Positions 35,201-45,097 of a stretch of DNA of 64,000 nt are shown here, one piece after another (positions within the stretch are counted from its first letter, which is position 1; each line of letters begins with the position of its first letter). The position numbers and the translations under genes are program-made. The stretch is from Rhodosporidiobolus odoratus (Eukaryota; Basidiomycota; Microbotryomycetes; Sporidiobolales; Sporidiobolaceae). The DNA is taken from the NCBI GenBank assembly GCA_034387635.1, contig JAOANU010000016.1, positions 900,211-964,210 on the forward strand, given 5' to 3'. The notes beneath the pieces were generated by a model that saw only the letters and a program-made list of their open reading frames with translations, made no database searches and was not told where the DNA came from.

Positions 35201-36415
35201 GAAGCGTTGCGAAGACGGAGGGGGAAGAAACTTGTCCTTGAAGACATGGAGAAGGGGGGAGAGCATGACGCTGATCCCGAGGCTGCGGCGGGGTATGCCT
35301 GGCCGGCGTGTTTCCAGTTGGGGAAGAATGAAGCCTGGCCGGAATCCGAGAGGAGGAAACAGGCTGTTGGGCAGGCTCTGGTTCTGTGTCCGCCGGAGAG
35401 GATCGCCGCGTTGTTGTCGGTTTGGACAGAGTTGGAGATGCAGGTTGCGAGGGATGCGGCGAGGCACGCGAAGGAAGAGGCGGAGGGTGATGCAGGGAAA
35501 AAGGGCAGCGGGTTGGGGGACGCAGCGGTGGAAGGAGCGACAAAGGTCGCTAACTTCTTGGCGGCGGCGGCTTCTTCCGCAACGACGGCAGGTGGACCTT
35601 CACCGTCCCCTGCACCTGACAGCCCTCGACGATCGGAGGGCCTTGCATCGCACCACTCTGGCCGAGATCTCGCGGCCGAAGCGGCTGAAGCAGCCTCGAG
35701 GACGCTTCGAAGCGCCGCCGCCTATTTGCCTTCTTTCGTCCCTTCAGTCGCAGGGGGGAGCAGCCGACGTTCCTCGGCGCAGAGCCAAAATGCTCGACCT
35801 GCCACGCCTACTTCGGCTGCCTCGACAACGGGGTCTTTCCCCTCTCTCTCACCAACAAAACCGACGGCAAGGGCAAAACCGCCCAAGGGCAAGGCAAAGT
35901 TGGGGGCGAGACGAGCCCCGGCGACTTCGTCTTGCGCTGCGGCAGTCTCGCAAATTCCCTCAATATCAGCACAGTCTCCTTCCCCTGAACCGTCACATCG
36001 GTCTCAACCCGTACGGCCCTCTACACCACCCTCACGCTTCGCCTCTGCTTTCGATTCACCCCCTTCTCGTTTCGCCTCCGCTTTTGACTCTCTCTCCTCG
36101 CCTCCAGTAGGATCTCATGCCCCTCCACCTCCACCACCTTCGACGCATCCTCTGTCCTCCTCAGCATCAGCCACTACGGATCCGGCCGGATCTTTCAGCG
36201 GGTTCAACCTTCGGGCTGGGCTTTCGAATAGGTTAACCGCCGGGGTGGGGTGGTTAATCGGGGCGGATGAGATGATGGAGGAACAGGCTAAAGAGCGGGA
36301 GAGGGAGGTGGGGAGGGAGGGGAGGGAGGGGAGAGAGACGGCTGTTGACGGTGGGGAAGAAAAGAGGGAAGTGGGGGAGGAAGGGGAGGAGGATGCGGAG
36401 GGTTGGGGGTGGTAG
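32292..36415 (+). CDS. SEC39: SEC39-domain protein (Dsl1 complex subunit)
   Basis: Three exons: 32292-34518, 34606-34766 and 34849-36415. The N-terminus MDELPRAIEHRQWEKALSLA opens an alpha-solenoid. Sec39-family features include the repeated helical region with LALVQHGAAKGVMGLDSLGEELSLLS and the C-terminal block AWPACFQLGKNEAW...ALVLCPPERIAALLSVW, which is characteristic. Sec39 (NBAS/NAG in animals) is a large subunit of the Dsl1/NRZ complex that tethers Golgi-derived COPI vesicles at the ER. After the conserved part a Ser/Pro/Ala-rich tail of about 300 residues ends in a Glu/Gly-rich stretch (36260-36410) on a G-rich strand. The start is the first Met after the divergent promoter; an in-frame Met at 32247 lies upstream. 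Confidence 0.87.
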
Positions 36416-36688
36416 ATAATGCGTTACTCGTACAACTCTGTGTGGCGTATCCAGCTAAAGCATAAGAGCAAGAGCAAAGGAAAGTGCCGGTTTAGCAACT
36501 GCAGTCTGCGAAACCTCTTCCTCTCGGCACGAAATCGTTGTTTGTCGATCTCTTGCTATCGGTTCAAGCTGGCGCCGTACGCCTCGAATTACCCGCCACC
36601 TCCCGACACTCTCCCTTCGCATGGCGGCCCAGTGTCGATAACGCTCGCACTCGGAACCGAAGATGGAATTGAAGAGGAATTAGCATTG

Positions 36689-38401
36689 ATGGAATGGCAG
36701 GAGACTACGGTGGATGCTCAGCAGGTTCTAGACGAAGTCAAACGGCTCAGGGAGAGCGATGGATTCGCTTATATGGAGATTGATTGGCCGGATGAACGTG
36801 GGAATGACTTACGAGACGATCGCGAGCCGGAAGGGACTCTGGTAGTAATCGGTAAGAGCCTTCCCTTGCTAGTCCTGACGCTGTATGAGCTCACACTAAG
36901 GTCCACAGACACCAACATCCTCATCAGTCACCTTGCCCTCCTTCGTGAACTCGTCCATCTCGTCTCTTCTTCCTCTTCGACGACCCCTTCTTGCACCCTC
37001 CTCATCCCGCATATCGTCCTACAAGAGCTAGACGGCCTCAAGAACTCCTCGCGCTTGACCGACCAGGCCGGAGACGGCCGACGAAAAGCCCAGACGAGCA
37101 TCGCATCTCTGGCTCGAGCAGCAACGAATTGGCTCTTGACCGTCCTTAACCCGGCAAGCCAGGGCCAAACGGTGGTACGAGGTCAGAGGAAGAGCGAGGT
37201 CTTGAACGGCAGTCCAGAAGAAGGGCGGGCATCAGGAGACAACGACAGCTTGGTCCTCGAAGCCGCCTTGTTCTTCCTGGAGAACGAGGCGGGCCGCCGT
37301 GTTGTCCTACTCTCGAACGACAACAACCTACGACTCCGTGCAACTTTTGAGCGCGCGAGTGCGCTCGGTGTCGACGTCAAGGACGACGCCCGGCAGCTGC
37401 TGGCCAAGCTGTGCTCGTCGGACGCCTCTTCTCCCAATGCGGGATTGCCCCAGGCCTCGCCACCCCTGAGTCGGGGGACCACTGCAGCCGCATCAGCTCC
37501 CCCCCCCTCTCCCGCTAGTAGACGCCGCTCTCCGCCTAGCCGGATCTCCCTCCCTGCGACCACTTCCGTTTCACCAATTCCTCTCCCCAGCACTACCGCC
37601 GAGTCCGCCTCGATGGAACTCGATCCTCCCACTCCACCGCCACTGCAAGCCTACCTGCCCCCTCCTTTCCTCGTACCAGTCCGTACCCGTGCCGACGTCT
37701 TCCGAAACCTCACCTCGCTCGTAACGCACTTTCTGGCTCTCCCGATCTTCCGCCATGTGTTTGAGCAGTTGAAGAAGACGCGACGAGGCGAGCAGCGAAT
37801 TTGGCAAGAAGAGCTGGGCGATTGGCGGCATTGGGAGGCTCGAGATTGCGCTGAGAAAGCCCGGAGATGGTGGAACGAGGGGAACCTGGAGGACTTGTGC
37901 CGCACCGGACTGACGCATGCCCATGCGCAGGGAGGGCCAACGCAACCGCTGGCTACTCCGCTTGTTCAAGCTCCTGTACCAACCAAAGCTGTTTCACCAC
38001 CTCCGGCTTCTTCGCCCACTTCCGGAAGGGCGACTTCCTCATCCCGCTGGTCTGCGCCCTCGCGGATGCCTCAGATACCGCCAATGCGATCGCCACCTCC
38101 GCCACCTGCCCCGCCTCCACTCGCCTACTCGTCTCGTCCCGCCTTGTCACTCGACAAGCGCCTCTCCGCTTTGCACCTCTCCCTCCCCTCCCTCGCGACT
38201 TGTCTTTCCGCCTCACCAGACACGACTGTCCGCTGGTCTGCGCCTCGTTGGGAGGTACTACTGGAAGAGGTCGAGGTGTTCTTACTCGCTGTGTTGGGTG
38301 GGGTGATGAAGGAGAATGTGGGGGATGAGGTGAGGAGTGTTGTCCGGGCCTGGGCGCAAGAGCTGAGGGGGACTGGGGTAGCGATCGATGCAGCCTTGTA
38401 A
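36689..38401 (+). CDS. SWT1: SWT1-like PIN-domain endoribonuclease
   Basis: The PIN domain shows its acidic active-site set in order: VVIDTNILISH, HIVLQELDGLK, GDNDSLVLEAALFFLE and VVLLSNDNNLRLRA. A second helical domain with RNLTSLVTHFLALPIF and RIWQEELGDWRHWE follows after a Pro/Ser-rich linker. This matches Swt1, a perinuclear endoribonuclease in mRNA quality control. A 57-nt intron (36852-36908) has no stop and keeps frame, so genomic DNA reads through it; removing its 19 codons restores the conserved junction VVI-DTN. I chose the Met at 36689 because the in-frame Met at 36419 is 4 bp after the SEC39 stop and the residues between are unremarkable. The interval 36416-36688 would then be promoter. 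Stop at 38399-38401. Confidence 0.8.
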   Translation: MEWQETTVDAQQVLDEVKRLRESDGFAYMEIDWPDERGNDLRDDREPEGTLVVIGKSLPLLVLTLYELTLRSTDTNILISHLALLRELVHLVSSSSSTTPSCTLLIPHIVLQELDGLKNSSRLTDQAGDGRRKAQTSIASLARAATNWLLTVLNPASQGQTVVRGQRKSEVLNGSPEEGRASGDNDSLVLEAALFFLENEAGRRVVLLSNDNNLRLRATFERASALGVDVKDDARQLLAKLCSSDASSPNAGLPQASPPLSRGTTAAASAPPPSPASRRRSPPSRISLPATTSVSPIPLPSTTAESASMELDPPTPPPLQAYLPPPFLVPVRTRADVFRNLTSLVTHFLALPIFRHVFEQLKKTRRGEQRIWQEELGDWRHWEARDCAEKARRWWNEGNLEDLCRTGLTHAHAQGGPTQPLATPLVQAPVPTKAVSPPPASSPTSGRATSSSRWSAPSRMPQIPPMRSPPPPPAPPPLAYSSRPALSLDKRLSALHLSLPSLATCLSASPDTTVRWSAPRWEVLLEEVEVFLLAVLGGVMKENVGDEVRSVVRAWAQELRGTGVAIDAAL

Positions 38402-38595
38402 GATTCGGCGTAAGAGCAGCATGCCTGTAAGAAGTCGGTGTGTGCTGCATGCCGGGGCAGAGGTACGAAGCCACAATCGCGAGGTCTTGCCATCGAGGCG
38501 AAAAGAGACGAAAACTTCAGCTAGGCTGCACGGCACGCAAGTAGCCCCGAAAGGTTTACGTAAATGCATGGAGAGCAAGAATAAGGCCAGTCCTG

Positions 38596-40505
38596 TTACG
38601 CCGACGGCCTCGCCGCCCTCCTACTCTTCGGCACCGGTCTCCCCTTCTCCCCACCCGCCCTCCTAACCCCCATCCCAAACCTCGGCGTCCACTCTCCCAA
38701 ACTCCCATCCGCATAAAAGTCCATCGGGTAATCCTCTTCCCCCCTCCTCCCATTCTCGAGCGTTTTGGCCCGTTCTCCCTCACCTAGACCCATGTCTTTC
38801 CACCCTCGAGCGCCGTGAACGCCGAGAGCGACGGCGGCTTCGTAGGGTGAGAGGAGGGGGCGCGAAAAAGCGTACCCCCAGTCGATAGAGAGGCGTGGGC
38901 AGGAGGTTTGGACGATGGTTGAGATGCCGGTCAGGAGAGCGAGTTTGGCGGGGGAGAGTTCGGAGAGTAGGATGGGGATGAAGGGTGTGGAGGAAAGGGG
39001 AGAGGAGGGGATGAGTGCTGTCGAACTGGCTGAAGGAGGCGCTTCAAGGTGTTTCGTGACAGACTGTATTAAAGGGAGAGTCAGCCGAGTCCTCGCAAGG
39101 GTCGAAGGTGGGAAGAGGTAGCTCACCTTGAGCACCCGCAAATTCCCCTGTCGGCCAAGTGTGCCCAACACAACCGCCCAAGCGTCCTTCCGGTCGCCCT
39201 CTTTCGGCGCAACCGTCAAGCTATCCCTCGCCGTCGCCACCGCTTGCCCTCGTACTTGCCGCATCTCCTCGTGATCGTACAGCTCGCGAGAAAGGCGCTT
39301 GGTGTAAGGGTCGTAACGGAAGGCAGGGACGGATGGATTGGCAATCATGATAGACTCGAGGTGGAAGCGACCGTCGCCGACATAGCTGCGAGGAGGGCCG
39401 AGGTAAGCAGTGTGACATAGCGAAGAGTAGCAACACTACATACAGCAAAGCATCGACGTCCGGTGCCAGTCGAGGCGCGGTGCACCCAAGAATTTCGCCG
39501 GGGGAAAGCGGCTTGACCTGCGGCACGACAATCTCGAAGCGCTGCTTTGCCGCTGGCTCATCTGCGCCCGCTTCCGCCTCGGCTCCTTCCGTGCCCGTCT
39601 GTGGTGCCTCGATCGCTAGGCGCTGTTGCTGAACCGCTTCCTCCGTTTCTAGGTCCGCTTTCAAGCCTTGTACCGCTGCGACGAACTGGATTGTCCCCAC
39701 TACGGCCAGCTTGGTGGTCTTGGGTACAGTTGCATCCGCCGCCTCCTGTGTGTCCGGCTTTGTCGTCGAGGAGCAGCCGGAAGAGGCACACTTGGTGCAA
39801 AAAGTGGTGGCAGACGAAGGAGGCTCGATCGAGATCTCCAGTTCCGGCCCTTTTCCTTTGGCGAGGGATGCATTCGATAGGGCCGAAGATGAGCGAGGAG
39901 GGATGCAGTGAGGGAAGTTGAGCCGGACGGTGGCGGCGAGGTGAGGCCGGTCAACGGAGATTTCCACGAAAACGTAGAGGGTCTTGATGGTGGTCGTGTC
40001 GACGGGGACTGCCGAGAAAAGGAGAATCTCAGCCGCTATTTCTGACGTGTGAGTCGAACTGGGAGGACGCACCGAGGCAACTGTGGCCGTAGTGGATCAT
40101 CATGTCGCACCCTAGTGCCCTCGCCGTGTAGTCGTCGATGCAGCATGCTCCGTAGGTGACATCGCCCATTATGACGCATTCCGCACCACTGAACCGCTCA
40201 ATGACGTCCACCAGAGCGCATCCATACATGGCCAGTCCCTCTGGCATCTGCAACGCGACCCTCTTTGACCCGTTCTTCTTGATTTGGGCGACCGACTTGG
40301 CCACTTCAAAGTTGTAGTTGGCTGGCAAGAGGGCGGAGACGGCAGCTTTTAGCAGCGGGTCGACTTCTTCCTTCTGTTTGAGCGAGTGAAGGGCGACAAC
40401 TGGATTGGAAGATGAGGAAGTGGAAGGACGGGGAGAAGACCGTCCAACGAAGCGCTTGCGAGTAGTCTTGGGTACAGGCGGGTCACGGGGGGTGTTTAGG
40501 TCCAT
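38596..40505 (-). CDS. DPH1: DPH1, diphthamide synthase subunit 1 (intact right-arm copy)
   Basis: Four exons (40505-40073, 40008-39444, 39385-39127 and 39063-38596) give 1725 nt and 574 residues without a break. Dph1 with Dph2 forms the radical-type 4Fe-4S enzyme that transfers the 3-amino-3-carboxypropyl group of S-adenosylmethionine to a histidine of elongation factor 2, the first step of diphthamide synthesis. The three cluster cysteines are recognisable in [22 protein letters not shown] and [12 protein letters not shown]. The block [20 protein letters not shown], shifted out of frame in the left copy, is intact here. A disordered insert near 39560-39830 is rich in Glu/Ala. As far as this window shows, this is the only functional copy. 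Confidence 0.94.
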
Positions 40506-40658
40506 CCTAGCGAATCCCTTACTCTGCTTGTGGGGTTGTAAAGTCGATATTCGACGTAAGAGATGAAGAATTGGAGTCCAACTTTTTGTTGCTTCGATCC
40601 CTCACGTCGACTTGCGCAGGTTGGAAAGCGTTAAACAGAGTACAGTATTACAGTCAGG
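40506..40658. promoter_or_regulatory. Shared divergent promoter DPH1 / POP3 (right arm)
   Basis: 153 bp between the divergent start codons, near-identical to 2938-3090. Its conservation together with the coding core argues that the duplication or conversion tract covers the promoter. Confidence 0.6.
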
Positions 40659-42510
40659 ATGCCACCCCATGCAGCCGACGCTGCTCGTACGGCCGACGTT
40701 GGAACTTCAGTCCGCTCTCGTTCAAAGGGAAACTCTTCAACTGGACAAAGTGAACAACGCAAGACTGTCTATAGGACAGTATTGAACAATCCTCTCAGTG
40801 TACAGTGGTACGTTTCCCCTTCTCCCTCTTGTACCGTCATGATTGTTGACACTTTCTTCCTCGACAGGCCTCCCCTTCCTTCTGCAACTCGTCAGGCTAT
40901 TCTCGATGAACTCCTCACCTTGCTGTCCGAGTCGACAGCTGAAGACGGACGGAGCATCGCAGACTGGAGGCTAGACGAGCATGCGAGACGGAGAGGAAAG
41001 AATCGCCCGTCTGGGAACAGTGCAGAGAAGCAAAAAAAGGCAGCGGATACAGCCGAAGGTGCGGGTCTCTGTAAGTACGAGTCAGGCAGTCACTGACGGT
41101 GGAATCACAACGTGCAGAAGCGCCTCCACAACTCGTCGACACGGACGGCCCTCCCACCGCCTCTTCCTCCTCTGTTCATTCCCTTACCACCCGATCCTCC
41201 CAGACCTACGACATACCCGATTCCAAGGCACACGCGGTGACCGACAAGACAGGCTCGCCGCCCCCCTTGCCACCACCCGCCGTCCTCTCGCATCTGGTCG
41301 TAGGGATCAACGAGGTGACCAGGGCACTCGAGACTCGAGTTCGATGGGGCAGGTGGGAGCTCGGCGATGCCGCCGCTGCACCTCTCGAAGCTGCAGCAGT
41401 CGAGATGCCTCGGGCACCTGGGCGGCCCCGCCAGCGTCGTCGCAAGTCGTCCTCTATCCCGAGCGCAATCCCTCCTGGCGCGCACGTCGTTCGGGCTCCG
41501 CCGTCTTTACGCTCTCTGGCGGCCTATAAATTTGCGTCTCACCCCGCTCCTTCTCCGTCGCCCAACTCTGCACCGCCTTACCTCCTGCCACCCGCGACGA
41601 CCGGCGGAAGCTGGCAGATGCTCGTAAACTCGGAGGCACGTCGGCTGAAGCCAATGTCCACTGCCAAGAAGGGCGGCACAGGCAGCACGGAAGGGGACAC
41701 CGCGCAGGCGAAGGAGCCGGCACAAGTTGGACAAGCTAAAGGCGACGAGAAACTCATTACCGGCCCTTCCCATGTCGGGCCTTCAACCATTGAGGGAGAG
41801 ATTCCGAATCAGCCGGAAGCTCCGACCACCCCTCTTGTCGATCTCGTCTTCGTCTGCAAACCGGACATCAACCCGCCTTCCCTCGTCGCCCATCTCCCCA
41901 GTCTCGTTGCTGCGGCCAACGGCGTACAGGAGGCGCTCGACTCCGTCTTGAGGCATGCTGCGCCAAGCGAAGGAGCAGAAGATGTCGTGATGGGCGAGAA
42001 AGGAACCGAGAAGAGACCGGTTGGGACGAAGGTACTTATCGTCCCGCTCGATGTAGGGGCGGAAAGGAAACTCGCAGACGCACTGGGCCTGCGAAGGGTA
42101 GCAGCGATTGGTCTTTCGGTACGTGCTCTCACCTTTCGCCACAATCGATCGCAAGGCATGACTGTATCTTTTTGCAGTCCTCCGCCCTCGGCATCTCTTC
42201 CCTACTTTCCCTGGTTGAGCAGTCCACTATTCCGCTGAACGCGCCATGGCTTGTCCCGCATATCCTAAACCCGCTCCCATCCACTCCAGCTCGTTTCGTC
42301 GCAGCCGCAAACACCCCATCCAGCCGTTTCATCCCTACTCACATCAAGCACGTCCGCACTACGGCGCCTCTCAACCCCAAGGCAGCCAACATCGCCAAGA
42401 CGAAGCAGAAGAGGGAGTGGAAAGACGCGGCACGACAGACGAAGCGGCGCAAATCGGATGGCGAGATGGGGGTTGGGGGAAAGACGGGTGTCTACGTAGC
42501 GGAAGACTAG
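40659..42510 (+). CDS. POP3: RNase P / RNase MRP subunit POP3-like, right-arm copy
   Basis: Four exons (40659-40807, 40868-41058, 41118-42118 and 42178-42510) sum to 1674 nt, 557 residues, in frame. The protein has an N-terminal block KTVYRTVLNNPLSVQWPPLP, the central VVGINEVTRALETRVRWGRW, then DLVFVCKPDINPPSLVAHLP, VLIVPLDVGAERKLADALGL and SSALGISSLLSLVEQS, and a basic tail NPKAANIAKTKQKREW. The conserved half resembles the Pop3/Rpp38-like L7Ae-type fold. The Ala/Pro-rich middle is lineage-specific, making the protein longer than yeast Pop3. Both copies are open, so two POP3 genes may be expressed. The last residues (GEMGVGGKTGVYVAED) differ markedly from the left copy. Confidence 0.74.
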
Positions 42511-43231
42511 GCGCGTCTCGCTTCTCCTGCCACGTCGATGTTTACGCCTGTGAGATGTCGACCAGCGCAGGGACCCGGCGCTACAGGCGTGTAGACCCAG
42601 CTCCGCTGCTCAACCGGCTTTGCATGCGCTCCTCGCCCTGCGCCCGTTTCGCTTTCCCGTATGCCAAGGCCGCCGGACTCCCTGTGCGCTGGACAGACCG
42701 CCTTCGCCCATCGTCACATTACCGATGACTATGCCATGCGCTGCTTCCTCCTCACATCGTTCGAGGGCTCACTCAGCCAATGAGCCGGAACACCGGCCTT
42801 CTCCTTCGCCGAACCAAAGTCTCGTAGATCATGTCTTCTCCTTCGCTTCCCTTTCCGCGGAGAGTGGTCTCAAGCCCTGTACAACAACCGTCGCACTGGT
42901 CGCTATCCATATCTTTCGGCGACGGATCTGCGCCGTTACTGGCAGATTCGAGAGCGCACGGTTGTTGCGCGATCACAATCTATGGAAGTCCCCTCACTTG
43001 ATCGCTCGCCGAGTCCGTGCCAGAGAGCCTGCGTCATCTCAGAACGGATTTGCATTAGCGTAGCTACGACGTACGGCCTGTTCGGCGGGAGTGAGCGCTG
43101 CTGCCTGAGCGTTACCAGGTATTTCTTCAGCTACTACATCCATGTCTTTCTTTCTCTTCCTTCATTCCATCGCTCTTGCCTGCTCTCTCTCTTCCCTGCT
43201 CGATCCCCTTCGCTACTTCATCGACTTCCAC
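42511..43231. other. Intergenic POP3 / WSC (right arm)
   Basis: No gene supported. It is homologous to 399-1085 only in patches and much more diverged from it than POP3-DPH1 is. The final 150 bases before 43232 are pyrimidine-rich, like a promoter or leader. Confidence 0.55.
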
Positions 43232-44721
43232 CATGCACTTCTCCATTGTCGCCGTCCTTGCTGGCTCTGCCGGTCTCGTCTCTGCCGCCGCAGCCGCAGC
43301 CGTCCGCTAAGTTGACGGATGGCAGGCTGCTGGATGCTGGCAGGACAACAAGTTCGTGGCCACGCTCTGCCGAACGCCTTGTCTGCCAACAGTACCGTCG
43401 AGTCTTGCCTGTCTGCCGTGCGTCTCTTCCTTTCTTGCCCTCCTCCCGTTTTCATTCTACCCCAGCTTTTCCCCGTACCGCCTCCTCCGCTTCGGCTTTC
43501 GTAGTATACTGTCTCTCGCCATCTGCGGCGTCCGCCCTCACCCATGCTTCCCATCTGCCACAAGGCTACCGAAGATATCTGGCTGACCTTCTCAACTTGC
43601 CTTTCCTTCGCCTTCCTCAGTGCGGCGCCGCCGGCTTCCCCGTCTGCGGTATCGAGTACAAGGGTAAGCTCACGTCACCTTCTGTCTAGCCTCTCATCGT
43701 CTGACCGAACCTCCTTCTCTCACAGGTGAATGCTACGGTGGCCTTACCTTCGACGGCAGGAACCCCGCCATCGACTCGAGCAGGTGCAACCTTGCTTACG
43801 AGACCGATGCATCGGCTATCTGCGGTGGCTCGAACGCTGAAAGTACTCCTCCTTAGCGCGCCCACATTCGCTGTCGACCCCTTCTTTGCCGGCTACTCTC
43901 GGTTCTCTTCGATGGGTTGGCTCTACCCTCCGGATGAGCACGAAATTGACGCAAAGATCTACTTTCTTCGGCCTGCAGATGACCGTCTACATTACGCCGG
44001 CTGTTCGTTGTTTCTCCGTTTCTCGCAGAATGTCTTGTGCTCATTTACAATGTTTGCACAGGCCTACAAGTACTCCCCGAACGAGGCCTTCCCTTCCTAC
44101 GCTGATTACGAGTACCAGCGCTGTACGTCGTCACTCCTCGCTCACGTCGTCTGTGCCGGAAGGTTGACCTCTCTCCCTTTGCAGGCTGGTCCGACCTCGC
44201 TGGCAACGTCCGCACGCTCAAAAACTCGGTGCCAGCCCGGCCGGTACCGTCACCGGCTACCTTAACGCCTGCAAGGACCAGAACGCTACTTACTGCGCTC
44301 TTTCTTGTACGTTCTTTTCCTCGCCCATTTCCCCCTCCTTCTGTACCTTTTCTCCTTAAGCCTGGCTTTCGCCTGCATGCTGATGCTCCGTCTTTGTCTT
44401 AGACTATGGCGAGTGCAAGCAAGACACGACCCTCAGCTCGGGTGCCGCCCTTACCGAGGACAAGTGCGAGTACGCTTGTAAGGTGCGCTGGCTTTTCCCC
44501 CAACATTTCCGCCGTTCGTTCCTACACACCCTGTGCTTGCCCTCGGCTGACCGGAGTGACCTCCTCCACAGGGCGCACCTTTCCAATCCTGCGGTGGCAA
44601 TGCTGCTCTCTCCCTCTGGAAGACTTCCTCCACCCCGATTGCTGTAAGCTTGCCTAGATCTCCTTAGCCACCTGCTCGCGCGCCCAGCTGACTCTGTATG
44701 ACCCCGCTCCCGCAGCTGTAA
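43232..44721 (+). pseudogene. Disabled WSC-domain protein gene (right-arm copy)
   Basis: The start ATG and signal peptide (MHFSIVAVLAGSAGLVSA) are present, but codon 29 is TAA (43308-43310, CAA in the left copy). One base is missing in the DNKFGG codons near 43355. A further frameshift is needed near 44232 to join GNVRTLKNS to TVTGYLNACKDQNATYCALS. The donor after CGGSNAE near 43840 looks non-canonical. The remaining exons are otherwise recognisable: a first WSC domain (CGAAGFPVCGIEYKGECYGG) and a second ending YYGECKQDTTLSSGAALTED, YACKGAPFQSCGGNAALSLW and a stop at 44719-44721. The parent gene would encode a secreted or wall-bound two-WSC protein. The lesions are several and independent, so this is not a single sequencing error. 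Confidence 0.82.
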
Positions 44722-45097
44722 TCGCCCAGCTGCTGGTCTCCTGCATAAATCGCTTCTTTTTTCTTCATCCCCTCATCTCGCTCGTATCTCCACCTTCGCA
44801 ATTCGCGTCCCTTGGTTTTCAGCATCGGTTTTCGCTTGCACGGTCTGGTCATGTTCTGCTACTGGTGGCTCTATGTTCTGCTGCAACGAGTCCCTTTCTG
44901 CTCATCTGTCGAGTCCATCGTCTCTTCAGCTGTAAGTGCTTGTCCAACGCCTTCGCATCACTGACTATACGCTGAGCATATCGAACGTCGGGCTCACTGA
45001 GGGCCGTTTAGTCGCTTCTCGAGCTGATTGTACATACTTCTGGCTGACATCGGCCGTATCGTTACGCCCAATAACGAGGAGACATGACAACAAACAC
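44722..45097. other. Intergenic between WSC pseudogene and RIM13
   Basis: Convergent 3' ends of the plus-strand WSC pseudogene and the minus-strand RIM13. T-rich around 44750-44770. No gene seen. Confidence 0.5.

Larger units (their letters stand above)
38596..43629. repeat. Right arm of the inverted duplication
   Basis: Reverse complement of 1-5005, with about 30 bp net length difference. Homology starts exactly at the DPH1 stop codon (38596) and runs past POP3 into WSC exon 2 at 43629, where the left copy meets the window edge. This arm has the intact DPH1 and a disabled WSC gene. Confidence 0.95.

Noticed and set aside
36419..36688. N-terminal extension of SWT1 from the ATG at 36419.
   Set aside because: The ATG lies 4 bp after the SEC39 stop and the extension is unremarkable. 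I kept 36689 as the start but cannot exclude the longer form.
38556..39121. Small plus-strand and alternate minus-strand frames over the DPH1 3' end.
   Set aside because: They are frame shadows of DPH1, duplicated in both arms only because DPH1 is.
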